Assembly: GCA_002780705.1 (NCBI GenBank)
Contig: PEUP01000003.1
Location: 1 to 21,476, forward strand
Length of the DNA stretch: 21,476 bases
Origin: Elusimicrobia bacterium CG03_land_8_20_14_0_80_50_18
GTDB taxonomy: Bacteria > CG03
Direction of reading: 5' to 3'
Part shown: positions 13,259-21,476 of the stretch, one piece after another
Position numbering within the stretch: position 1 is the first letter of the stretch
How the letters are laid out: the number at the start of each line of letters is the position of its first letter
Made by a program: the position numbers and the translations under genes
Notes under the pieces: generated by a model
Told to the model about the DNA's origin: nothing
The model's database searches: none
What the model saw: the letters and a program-made list of their open reading frames with translations, nothing else

Positions 13259-16200
13259 TTACGCCCTCTTTGTTTCCGCCAGGCCCGTGCCGGCCGGTAT
13301 CTTCCTTCCCACTATGATGTTTTCCTTCAGGCCCTCAAAATTATCCTCGGCGCCTTTGATGGCGGATTCCGTGAGCACTCTTGTTGTCTCCTGAAATGAC
13401 GCCGCGGATATGAACGACTTGCTGTTCAGGGCGGCTTTAGTGATACCCTGCAGAATGGGTTCAAATGAGGCCTTTTTCTTGGAAGCCGCAAGCTTTTCGT
13501 TCGCTTCCCGCACTTCCCATTTGCCGACCTGCTCGCCGGGAACAAAAGCTGTATCACCGGGATCCACAATACGCACCATGGAAAGCATCTGTTTCACGAT
13601 GATCTCTATGTGCTTATCATTCACCTTGACGCCCTGCAGACGGTAAACGCCCTGCACCTCGTCGAGAAGATGTGTCTGTACGCCCTTTTCGCCCTGCACC
13701 TTAAGTATGTCATGGGGATCCATGGCTCCGTCGGTGAGCTGGGCGCCGGCCGACACCTCATCGCCGTTATAAACAATGAGATGTTTACCGTGCGGGATCA
13801 GGTATTCCTGCGCTTCACCGCCGCGAGAGGGGGTGATCTTCACCATCATCTCGCCTTTTTCCGACTGCATGATCTCAACAATGCCGGAAATCTCGGTGAT
13901 GACGGCGGCCTTTTTAGGCCTGCGGGCTTCAAAAAGCTCGGTCACACGGGGCAGTCCGCCGGTAATATCCTTGATCTTTGTTATCTCCTGGGGAATCTTG
14001 GCCACAATATCGCCCGCCACAACCTTGTCTTTGTTTGAAACGCTGATGTGCGTGTCGGGAGGAAGGGGGAATACGTCTTTTTTGCCGTTATCCCCGATCA
14101 CTTCCAGCTGCGGCCTGTATTTACTCCTCTGATAAGGTATAACTATACGCTCAAGAAGGCCGGTTTCCTTTGACCTGTCCTCCCTGATAGTAATACCCGA
14201 AATTATGTCTTTCCAGCGTATTGTGCCGGAGTGAACAGCGATAAGGGGCATTTCCCTGGGATTCCACTGACCTATCAGCTCGCCCCGGCGCACCTTTCTG
14301 CTGTCGTTAAACTGGATCTCAGCCCCGTAAGGGAGGCCGAAGGTCTGGGGGATGACTTTTTTCGGATGCCTGAATATCATTTTCGCGTTTTTGCTTATGA
14401 CGATGAGCAAGCCCTCTTTATTCTTTATTGTCTGAAGATTCTCAAATTCCACTTTACCGTCTGACGTGGCGCGCAGTTCCGATGTGTCCATGATTCTGCC
14501 GGCTATACCGCCGATGTGGAAGGTCCTCAGTGTCAGCTGTGTGCCCGGTTCGCCCACACTCTGAGCCGCTATAATGCCGACCGTGCTTCCAATCCTGACC
14601 ATGTTTCCCGTCGAAAGATCCCTACCGTAGCACTTGGCGCAGCATCCCCGCGGGGCCTGGCATGTGAGAACGGATCTGATTTTCACGGATACAAAACCCG
14701 CGTCCTCTATTTTCTTCGCGTCCGCTTCGCTGACGAGCTCTCCTTCTTTTATGAGCACATCATCGGTAACGGGGTTGACAATGTTATTGATGACAACGCG
14801 GCCCACTATTCTTTCGGCAAGCGACTCCACAACATTCTGCCCCTCCATGAGGGCGGAAACCGTGATGCCGTTGACAGACTGACAGTCATCCATACGCACA
14901 ACGACATCCTGTCCGACATCCACAAGTTTTCTTGAAAGATAACCGGCTTCCGCGGTTTTGAGAGCCGTGTCCGAAAGACCTTTTCTGCCGCCGTGAGTTG
15001 AAATAAAATATTCCGGCACCGTCATGCCTTCCCTGAAATTGGAAACAATCGGGGTTTCAACAACCTCACCGATCTCGCCGGTCACCCTCTTCTGCGGCTT
15101 GGCCATAAGGCCCCTCATCGCCACCAGCTGGCGCACCTGCGTGCGCGAACCCCTGGCGCCGGAAGAAGCCATTATGTAAAGCGAGTTGAACCTCGGTTCC
15201 CCGACCTTATAAGGTTTTAGCTCCTGCTTGGCCATGTCCTCAAAGACCATATCGGCAAGCGTGTCGCTTGTGTCCTGCCAGAGGGATATTATCCTGTTGT
15301 ATCTTTCCTGCTTACTCATGATACCGGCCTGATAACTCTTATCAAACCTGATCACTTTTTCCTTTGCTTCGTTGATTATCCTGTCTTTTGCTCCGCACTG
15401 AATAAGAGACTCCACCAGAATGGAACTGCCGGAGACGGTGGCGTAATGAAAACCCAGCCTTTTTATCCTATCTAGAAATTGCGCCAGAACATAATTACTG
15501 GCCTTGCTGTGTATCGTCATTATCGTGTCGTGGATCTTATTTTTCGTCATCTCCGTGTTGATCTTTGTAATGCCTTCGGGGATGATGTCGTTGAAGACGA
15601 TGCGTCCGGGAGTGGTATAATCTTTCCAGTCCGAAGGCTTAAGGATCTTGCCGTCGTTGTCTTTTTCCGATATCACATTCAGGCCCGCCACTTTTATTTT
15701 AGCGTGCAGACCCACAACATTAAAGCGGAAAGCCCTGATCGCCTCATCGGCGTCCTTGAATATTTTGCCCTCGCCCACCTCACCCGGTTTCACCTTTGTC
15801 AGATAGGCGATTCCAAGGACCATGTCCTGGGAGGGGGTGTCAAGCATATTGCCGTTCGCGGGTGAAAAAAAGTTTTTGGTGGACATGAGAAGGGTCATCA
15901 CTTCCATTCGCGCCTCCGGCGTCAGGGGCAGATGCAAAGCCATCTGGTCTCCGTCAAAGTCCGCGTTGAAGGGTGGACACACGAGGGGGTGGAGCTGCAC
16001 CGCGTTTCCTTCCACAAGCACCGGGTAGAAAGCCTGTATGCTGAGCCTGTGGAGAGTGGGAGCGCGGTTTATCATAATCGGATACATCTTCATTATCTTT
16101 TCCAGGAGATCAAAAACGAGTCCGGGCTGCTCCCGTATCACCCTGTTGGCGTCCTTGATGTGCGAGGCCAGACCCTGCTTGCGCAGCTCTCTTATTATGA

Positions 16201-17329
16201 ACGGCTTGAACAGTTCAACCGCCATATATTTCGGCACACCCACCTGGTCAATATGGAGCTGCGGACCGACGACAATAACGGCGCGGCCCGAAAAATCCAC
16301 TCTTTTTCCAAGGAGGTTCTGCCTGAAGCGGCCTCTTTTCCCTTTCGTTATATCAGCGAGGGATTTTAGCGCGCGGCCGGACGCCGACACCACGGTTTTG
16401 CCGCGTATGCCGTTTTCTATAAGAGCGTCAACAGCCTCCTGAAGGAGCCGTTTTTCATTATTGACGACAACCTCCGGGGCCCTCAGCTCTTTTATGTGCT
16501 TGAGCCTGTTGTTCCTGTTTATGATCCTCCGGTACAGATCGTTAAGATCCGACGAGGCAAAGCGCCCGCTTTCAAGCGGCACAAGCGGCCTCAAGCCGGG
16601 AGGCATTACCGGCAGCGCCGTCAATATCATTGAATCGGGTTTGTTGCCGGAATAAAAGAAACTTTCCACGATTTTAAGATGCTTATCCATGCGGGATATG
16701 CCCACGGATGATTTCTCGGATTTGAGTTTGGATCTGAGTTCTTCCATGCGCTGCTCAACATTCATTTCTTTGAGGAGCTTCCTGACGGCCGGGGCGCCTA
16801 TGCCGGCTTTAAACCTGAGGCCGTAGAGTTTTCTCAGGCGCGCGTGATCATCTATTGAGAGCAGCTGTTTTAATTTAAGCGGCGTCGCTCCGGGATCCGT
16901 CACTATATAATTGGCGTAGTAAATAACCTTTTCAAGATCCGTGATCTTCATTCCCAGCAGCACTCCGATGCGCGAGGGGGTTTTTCTCAAGAACCACACA
17001 TGAGAAACCGGAACAGCCAGATCTATGTGGCCGAGCCTATGTCGCCTCACCTCTGAATCGGTGACTTCCACACCGCAGCGCTCGCAGACGATGCCCGCGT
17101 GTTTACGGAATTTGTATTTACCGCACTGGCACTCGTGATCTTTTGTGGGCCCGAATATGGCCTCGCAGAAAAGCCCGTCCCTCTCAGGCTTGAAAGTCCT
17201 GTAGTTTATCGTGTCGCCCTTCTTCACTTCTCCGTAAGACCATTTCTTGATCATCTGGGGAGAGGCCAGAGAAATTTTCAGACTGTCAAAATTCGTGAAA
17301 TCCAGATTATCTTTTGATTTATTTTTCAT
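13259..17329 (-). CDS. rpoC: DNA-directed RNA polymerase subunit beta'
   Basis: A 1356-residue largest catalytic subunit of RNA polymerase. The N-terminal zinc ribbon has Cys67, 69, 82 and 85 (CQC...CERC). NRAPTLHR and the catalytic NADFDGDQM (456-464), whose three Asp hold the active-site Mg, are present. The trigger-loop region (GARGSRTQVRQLVAMRGLMAKP) and the second zinc site, CQAPRGCCAKC, follow. The C-terminal third carries the usual sandwich-barrel repeats. The start chosen is ATG 17327-17329, preceded by AAAGGTG at a suitable distance. It overlaps the rpoB stop by 11 nt. A frame reaching 17362 would only add a basic 11-residue tail lying inside rpoB. No large lineage insertion stands out to the eye. 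Confidence 0.98.
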   Translation of the reverse strand: MKNKSKDNLDFTNFDSLKISLASPQMIKKWSYGEVKKGDTINYRTFKPERDGLFCEAIFGPTKDHECQCGKYKFRKHAGIVCERCGVEVTDSEVRRHRLGHIDLAVPVSHVWFLRKTPSRIGVLLGMKITDLEKVIYYANYIVTDPGATPLKLKQLLSIDDHARLRKLYGLRFKAGIGAPAVRKLLKEMNVEQRMEELRSKLKSEKSSVGISRMDKHLKIVESFFYSGNKPDSMILTALPVMPPGLRPLVPLESGRFASSDLNDLYRRIINRNNRLKHIKELRAPEVVVNNEKRLLQEAVDALIENGIRGKTVVSASGRALKSLADITKGKRGRFRQNLLGKRVDFSGRAVIVVGPQLHIDQVGVPKYMAVELFKPFIIRELRKQGLASHIKDANRVIREQPGLVFDLLEKIMKMYPIMINRAPTLHRLSIQAFYPVLVEGNAVQLHPLVCPPFNADFDGDQMALHLPLTPEARMEVMTLLMSTKNFFSPANGNMLDTPSQDMVLGIAYLTKVKPGEVGEGKIFKDADEAIRAFRFNVVGLHAKIKVAGLNVISEKDNDGKILKPSDWKDYTTPGRIVFNDIIPEGITKINTEMTKNKIHDTIMTIHSKASNYVLAQFLDRIKRLGFHYATVSGSSILVESLIQCGAKDRIINEAKEKVIRFDKSYQAGIMSKQERYNRIISLWQDTSDTLADMVFEDMAKQELKPYKVGEPRFNSLYIMASSGARGSRTQVRQLVAMRGLMAKPQKRVTGEIGEVVETPIVSNFREGMTVPEYFISTHGGRKGLSDTALKTAEAGYLSRKLVDVGQDVVVRMDDCQSVNGITVSALMEGQNVVESLAERIVGRVVINNIVNPVTDDVLIKEGELVSEADAKKIEDAGFVSVKIRSVLTCQAPRGCCAKCYGRDLSTGNMVRIGSTVGIIAAQSVGEPGTQLTLRTFHIGGIAGRIMDTSELRATSDGKVEFENLQTIKNKEGLLIVISKNAKMIFRHPKKVIPQTFGLPYGAEIQFNDSRKVRRGELIGQWNPREMPLIAVHSGTIRWKDIISGITIREDRSKETGLLERIVIPYQRSKYRPQLEVIGDNGKKDVFPLPPDTHISVSNKDKVVAGDIVAKIPQEITKIKDITGGLPRVTELFEARRPKKAAVITEISGIVEIMQSEKGEMMVKITPSRGGEAQEYLIPHGKHLIVYNGDEVSAGAQLTDGAMDPHDILKVQGEKGVQTHLLDEVQGVYRLQGVKVNDKHIEIIVKQMLSMVRIVDPGDTAFVPGEQVGKWEVREANEKLAASKKKASFEPILQGITKAALNSKSFISAASFQETTRVLTESAIKGAEDNFEGLKENIIVGRKIPAGTGLAETKRA

Positions 17330-20300
17330 TTTTCGCGGCACCTTTATTTTTCGAAAGCTCAATCTTAAAACCCATGGACTGCAGTTCCCTCACAAGCACC
17401 TGGAAAGCTTCCGGCGTGGAAGGGGCGGGCATAAACCTGTCTCTCGGCTTCTCATCTTTACCTGGTTCATCTCCTATGATAGTCTCCAGCAGTTTCTGCC
17501 GGCTTTTCACATCATCGCTCTTTATGGTCAAAAACTCTCTGAGCAGATTGGCTGCGCCGTATGCCTCTATGGCCCACACCTCCATCTCTCCGAAACGCTG
17601 ACCGCCAAGCAGGGATTTGCCCCCGACCGGTTGCCTGGTGACCATTGAATAATGGCCTGTGGAACGGGCATGTATCTTATCCTCGGACATATGCACAAGT
17701 TTGAGCATATAGGGATATCCCACGCTGACCTTTTCCATCAGCGGGCGTCCGGTACGGCCGTCAAAAAGCGTGAACGCTCCTTCCGAAGGTAAGCCTGCTT
17801 TTTTAAGGTTACCGGCCACATCGATCTCAAAAACAGGGCTGTTGAAAGAGGGGCAGATGAACCTGACATTCTGTTTTTTTGCCGAAAAACCGAGCAGTGC
17901 CTCAAATATCTGGCCTATGTTCATTCTGGACGGCACACTCAGCGGGCTGATCATCATGTCAACCGGAGTGCCGTCAGGAAGAAAAGGCATATCCTCAACG
18001 GGAAGCACGATTGACACAACGCCCTTGTTGCCATGGCGGCCTGCCATTTTATCCCCAATTGATATTTTCCTGCGGGTGGCGATATAGACCTTGACTTTTT
18101 TGCTCACGCCGGGCGGCAGATCTGTCGCGCCCTTGGCGTCTTTAACGGCCGTGTCCTTCTCTTTTTTCATCCGCTCAAGCTCAAAGTCATAGAATTTCTG
18201 TATATTCGCCGCTAATTTCTTGTGCTGGGCCGATGTAATCTTCTTTTTCTCAAGCTCGTGATCGGCGGATTTGATCTCATCGTTCCTCATGGAGCGGATC
18301 TCCGCGGCGAGATCCTTGAATTTTTCCGACACGGCCTTCACCTTTTTTTCTCTCTGAAATTTTGTCAGCTTGGATTTTCTTTCAAAAAGCTCAACGCCTA
18401 TGACAGTCCCTCTTGTACCGGGGGGCACCGTGAGAGACACATCTTTGAAGCGCCGGCCCTTATCACCGAAAATACTCCGCAGGAGCACTTCGTGAGGCAC
18501 ATAGGTCTCCTCTTCGGGAATCACTTTCCCCACAAGGATATCGCCGGGCTCCACATAGGTGCCTTCAACGACTATGCCGTTTGAATCCAGCCGGGCTATC
18601 TGGGAGGGGGAAACACCGGGAATGTCCCGCGTTATTTCTTCCGATCTGTCGTCGGCTCCGCCGACGCCCGTGTGCACTTCTGACTCATGGCGCGTGATGT
18701 GTATGGATGTGAAAACATCGTCTTTCACCAGCCTTTCACTGACGATGATGGCGTCCTCATAGTTATAGCCTTCCCACGAAAGATAGGCCACGAGGACATT
18801 TTTACCCAGGGCCAACAGGCCGTCATCCGTGGCGCAGCCCCTCGTCAGGACCGTGCCTTTTTTCACTTTCTGGCCCACTGTAACCATGGGAGAGTAATTT
18901 ATACAGGTGTTCTGGTTTGTCCTCAGAAACTTCGTCAGCTCATAAACATCGTACTCGCCGTCTTCCCTTTCTACCGTTATCCTGTCTGACTGCACGCTCA
19001 CAACCGTTCCGGCATTATCGGCGCAAACAACAGCCAGGCTGTCCACGGCGATGTTCTTTTCCATACCGGTGGCGACAAGAGGAGCCTCGGTGGAAATCAG
19101 CGGCACCGCCTGCCTCTGCATGTTCGCTCCCATCAGCGCTCTGTTGGCATCGTCATGTTCTATAAAAGGTATCAGCCCCGCTGACGGGCTGAGGATCTGG
19201 TTGGAGGCCACATCCGAATACTCCACTTCTTTGGGAGACGCGAAGATAAACTCACCGCCGCGTCTGGCCATTATGGAATCTTCCGTTATGCGGCTGTCAT
19301 CATCAATCTTCATCGTGGCCGGGCCTATCGTACAACGCTCTTCCTCATCCGCTGTCATGTATTCAATGCGGCCCGTGACAACGCCCTTCTCCACTTTTTT
19401 GTATGGTGTTTCCAGAAGACCGTACTGATTCACACGGGCATACACCGAAGGCGAAACAATGAGCCCGATGTTCTGGCCTTCAGGGGTTTCAATGGGGCAG
19501 ATTTTCCCGTAATGGGAATTGTGCACATCACGCACCTCAAAACCGGCGCGCTTGCGGTTGAGGCCGCCCGGCCCTATGGCCGAAAGGCGTCTTTTGTGCG
19601 TCAGCTCCGACACGGGCGAAGTCTGATCTAAAAACTGCGAAAGCTGGGAGGTGGCGAAGAATTTGTTAATGGTGGTTATAACAGAAGTCGTGTTGACCAG
19701 TTCCTGCGGATTCTTCACATCCCGTTTCATATTCATCCTGTCGCGGGAAACTCTGGCAAGATTCGTCAGGCCTATTTTGACCTGGTTCTGCAGCAGCTCA
19801 CCCACCGATCGGATTCTTCTGTTGCCGAGGTGATCTATGTCGTCCACCTTGCTTTCGAGCTGCTGGTTGAGTGCGATTACATTGTATATTGCGGCCAAAA
19901 TGTCCTCATAGCAGAGGGTTCTTCTTGAAAGAGCTGGCTCCTTCAAGCCGAGTTTTTCATAAGTCTTGGCGAGCCTGAGGTTGATCTTGTATCTGCCCAC
20001 GAAGGAAAGGTCATATCGTTTCGTACTCTTGAAAAGAAGCGTTGAAAAAAATTCATTTGCCGTCGCCTCACTGATGAACTCCTGTATCCTCAGTTTTTTG
20101 AAGAATTCCACAATCGCCTGTTTCTTTGAGCGCACACTGTCCTTCTTTAGGGTTTCCAGTATGGCCACATTGTCCGCGGCCGAGGCTTTGGTGATAACCG
20201 TTATCTTTTTCATGCCCGCGGCTATGGCGAATTGCAGGAGATCGGCATTAATTTCACACCCCGCATAATACAGCACCTTGCCGTCCGCGGAAGGCGGAAG

Positions 20301-21032
20301 GGTTTTTCCCAGGTATACACTTTCCGGAGTCTCCAGGTCTATTGACCCGACGGGCACCTCTTCCGTTTTATAAAATGTCTCCACGATCCGGTCATTTGTC
20401 TCAAGGCCGAGAGCGCGCAGTATGACCGTGGCGGGAAATTTTTTCCTTCTGTCTATGACGACTATCAGCGCGTTGTCGTAATCAAACTCAAATTCCACCC
20501 ATGCGCCGCGATAGGGGATTATGCCGGCCGTGTATTTCTGACGGCCCAGCTGCGTCACCTCGTGCGCGGCCGCTTCCTCGAATATCACCCCCGGCGAACG
20601 GTGGAGTTGGTTGACTATCACCCGGTCATTCCCGTTGATGATGAAATTCCCGCTCTTTGTCATATAAGGAATGTTGCAGAAATTTATTTCCTTTTCAAAG
20701 ATGTGCGGGACCGCGCCCTGCTCTCTGTATTTTTTAAGACGCAGCGTAACTTTAACGGGTATGGAATAGGTCAGCTCTTTTTTTCTGGCCTCAACTTCAG
20801 TCAGGGAGGGCTGCCCTACCGAATAACCGGCATATTCCAGTTCCATCCGGCCGTTTGTCGAGACAATAGGAAAAATATCCTGAAAGGCTCCTTCAAGACC
20901 GATGGGTTTCCTTTCCGAGGGAGGAACATCAGCCTGCAAAAAATCCTGATAGGATTTTGTCTGTATATCCAGAAAACGCGTGGTCGAGGCAAAATCCTTA
21001 CCCTTGACCCGCTCTAATCTTATCTCCCTCAT
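17319..21032 (-). CDS. rpoB: DNA-directed RNA polymerase subunit beta
   Basis: A 1237-residue RNA polymerase beta subunit. The rifampicin-binding region (SQLSQFLDQTSPVSELTHKRRLSAIGPGGL, about residues 460-490) has the normal Asp, His and Ser at the usual resistance positions, so a sensitive-type pocket is expected. VRDVHNSHYGKICPIETPEGQNIGLI follows. GDKMAGRHGNKG near residue 990 is the conserved active-site block, and the C-terminus has the GGQRFGEMEVWA..AYGAA segment that contacts beta'. A charged, Lys/Glu-rich coiled stretch lies just before the GDKMAGRHGNKG block. The ATG at 21030-21032 overlaps the rplL stop as ATGA. The rplL-rpoB gap found in many bacteria, which carries a processing or attenuation site, is absent. 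Confidence 0.98.
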   Translation of the reverse strand: MREIRLERVKGKDFASTTRFLDIQTKSYQDFLQADVPPSERKPIGLEGAFQDIFPIVSTNGRMELEYAGYSVGQPSLTEVEARKKELTYSIPVKVTLRLKKYREQGAVPHIFEKEINFCNIPYMTKSGNFIINGNDRVIVNQLHRSPGVIFEEAAAHEVTQLGRQKYTAGIIPYRGAWVEFEFDYDNALIVVIDRRKKFPATVILRALGLETNDRIVETFYKTEEVPVGSIDLETPESVYLGKTLPPSADGKVLYYAGCEINADLLQFAIAAGMKKITVITKASAADNVAILETLKKDSVRSKKQAIVEFFKKLRIQEFISEATANEFFSTLLFKSTKRYDLSFVGRYKINLRLAKTYEKLGLKEPALSRRTLCYEDILAAIYNVIALNQQLESKVDDIDHLGNRRIRSVGELLQNQVKIGLTNLARVSRDRMNMKRDVKNPQELVNTTSVITTINKFFATSQLSQFLDQTSPVSELTHKRRLSAIGPGGLNRKRAGFEVRDVHNSHYGKICPIETPEGQNIGLIVSPSVYARVNQYGLLETPYKKVEKGVVTGRIEYMTADEEERCTIGPATMKIDDDSRITEDSIMARRGGEFIFASPKEVEYSDVASNQILSPSAGLIPFIEHDDANRALMGANMQRQAVPLISTEAPLVATGMEKNIAVDSLAVVCADNAGTVVSVQSDRITVEREDGEYDVYELTKFLRTNQNTCINYSPMVTVGQKVKKGTVLTRGCATDDGLLALGKNVLVAYLSWEGYNYEDAIIVSERLVKDDVFTSIHITRHESEVHTGVGGADDRSEEITRDIPGVSPSQIARLDSNGIVVEGTYVEPGDILVGKVIPEEETYVPHEVLLRSIFGDKGRRFKDVSLTVPPGTRGTVIGVELFERKSKLTKFQREKKVKAVSEKFKDLAAEIRSMRNDEIKSADHELEKKKITSAQHKKLAANIQKFYDFELERMKKEKDTAVKDAKGATDLPPGVSKKVKVYIATRRKISIGDKMAGRHGNKGVVSIVLPVEDMPFLPDGTPVDMMISPLSVPSRMNIGQIFEALLGFSAKKQNVRFICPSFNSPVFEIDVAGNLKKAGLPSEGAFTLFDGRTGRPLMEKVSVGYPYMLKLVHMSEDKIHARSTGHYSMVTRQPVGGKSLLGGQRFGEMEVWAIEAYGAANLLREFLTIKSDDVKSRQKLLETIIGDEPGKDEKPRDRFMPAPSTPEAFQVLVRELQSMGFKIELSKNKGAAKNEK

Positions 21033-21406
21033 GCTATTTCACAAGTAGCACCGACTTCTTCGAGTTTCGCCTTTATTTCTTCCGCCTTTTCCTTCGGCAG
21101 CGCTTCTCCCACTTTTTTGGGGGCGCCGTCAACAACATCTTTCGCTTCTTTGAGTCCCAGAGACATGAGTTCTCTGACAACTTTGATAACCTGAATCTTT
21201 TTCTCGCCGGCGGCCTTGAGAATCACATCAAATTCTGTTTTCTCATCGGCCTCGGATGCTCCGCCGCCAGCAACGGCCACGGCCTGGGGCGCCGCCATCT
21301 GGGCGCTGACCCCGAATTTTTCTTCAATCGCCTTGACGAGCTCGCTGAGCTCCATGACAGTCATCTTTGAAATACCTTCAATAATCTCATCTTTGCTTAT
21401 AGCCAT
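21029..21406 (-). CDS. rplL: 50S ribosomal protein L7/L12
   Basis: A 125-residue stalk protein that recruits translation GTPases to the ribosome. The N-terminal dimerisation helices (about 1-35: ELSELVKAIEEKFGVSA) are followed by an Ala/Gly-rich hinge (about 36-54). The globular C-terminal domain follows, with EFDVIL, KIQVIKVVRELMSLGLKEAKDVVD and AEEIKAKLEEVGA. A strong GGGAGGGAG ribosome site precedes the ATG. That fits the high dosage the stalk protein needs relative to L10. It sits between the likely L10 gene and rpoB, the standard order. Confidence 0.98.
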   Translation of the reverse strand: MAISKDEIIEGISKMTVMELSELVKAIEEKFGVSAQMAAPQAVAVAGGGASEADEKTEFDVILKAAGEKKIQVIKVVRELMSLGLKEAKDVVDGAPKKVGEALPKEKAEEIKAKLEEVGATCEIA

Positions 21407-21445
21407 CTCTCCCTCCCTTCTACCATATCATCAATTTCTAAAATC

Positions 21446-21476
21446 TCAGTTTTGCTGTTCTTTTTTACGCGCGTAA
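21446..21476 (-). CDS. rplJ: Probable C-terminal end of ribosomal protein L10, rest outside window
   Basis: One minus-strand frame enters from the right edge and ends YARKKEQQN-stop at 21446-21448, 39 nt before the rplL start. A short basic/polar tail ending just upstream of rplL is what the L10 C-terminus looks like, and L10 precedes L7/L12 in nearly all bacteria. Of the other two minus frames, the one read from the first base stops after three codons. Only nine residues are visible, so the call rests mainly on gene order. Confidence 0.55.
   Translation of the reverse strand, partial: YARKKEQQN

Noticed and set aside
1..21476. CRISPR arrays, rRNA genes, phage genes
   Set aside because: No regularly spaced repeats, rRNA-like segments or phage structural or integrase genes were seen on either strand.

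Overview
The window comes from a Gram-negative-type bacterium with about 50% GC. It carries a Kdo transferase and a heptosyltransferase-like gene, so an LPS outer membrane is expected. It also carries a ceramide-type sphingolipid gene set. Almost every gene is on the minus strand, tightly packed and often joined by ATGA start/stop overlaps. The only plus-strand gene seen is a tRNA-Thr. The mix of genes and the order rpoC-rplU-rpmA-obgE would fit an uncultured deep lineage such as Elusimicrobiota, Omnitrophota or a relative, but that placement is an inference and cannot be fixed without phylogeny.

Reading the minus strand from the right end: a possible rplJ tail, then rplL, rpoB, rpoC and rplU, with overlaps or 1-nt gaps. 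Next comes an AT-rich REP-associated (Y1/HUH) transposase gene bounded by 29-nt inverted repeats, which separates rplU from its usual partner rpmA. After it come an extended -10 promoter, rpmA, obgE and proB. Then follows a putative sphingolipid block: a CerR-like NAD-dependent reductase, a serine palmitoyltransferase (with its own sigma70-type promoter), a GNAT/YghO-type protein resembling the bacterial ceramide synthase, and a small YaeQ-like protein.

The tRNA-Thr(UGU) gene sits at 5450-5522 on the plus strand. Its last 17 nt plus 7 nt of flank are repeated exactly 136 bp downstream, around a structured GC-rich segment. Left of it a new minus-strand operon starts: thiD2-like and thiC (thiamine pyrimidine branch), an orphan fumarase beta-subunit domain, an unrecognised 160-residue protein, waaA (Kdo transferase), a TrkA-linked potassium channel, and a glycosyltransferase family 9 (heptosyltransferase) gene that runs off the left edge.

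The most interesting items are the compact ceramide-synthesis locus, the tRNA 3'-end duplication, the transposase element splitting rplU/rpmA, and the orphan fumarase-beta plus unknown protein inside a thiamine/LPS operon that appears to lack a normal leader.
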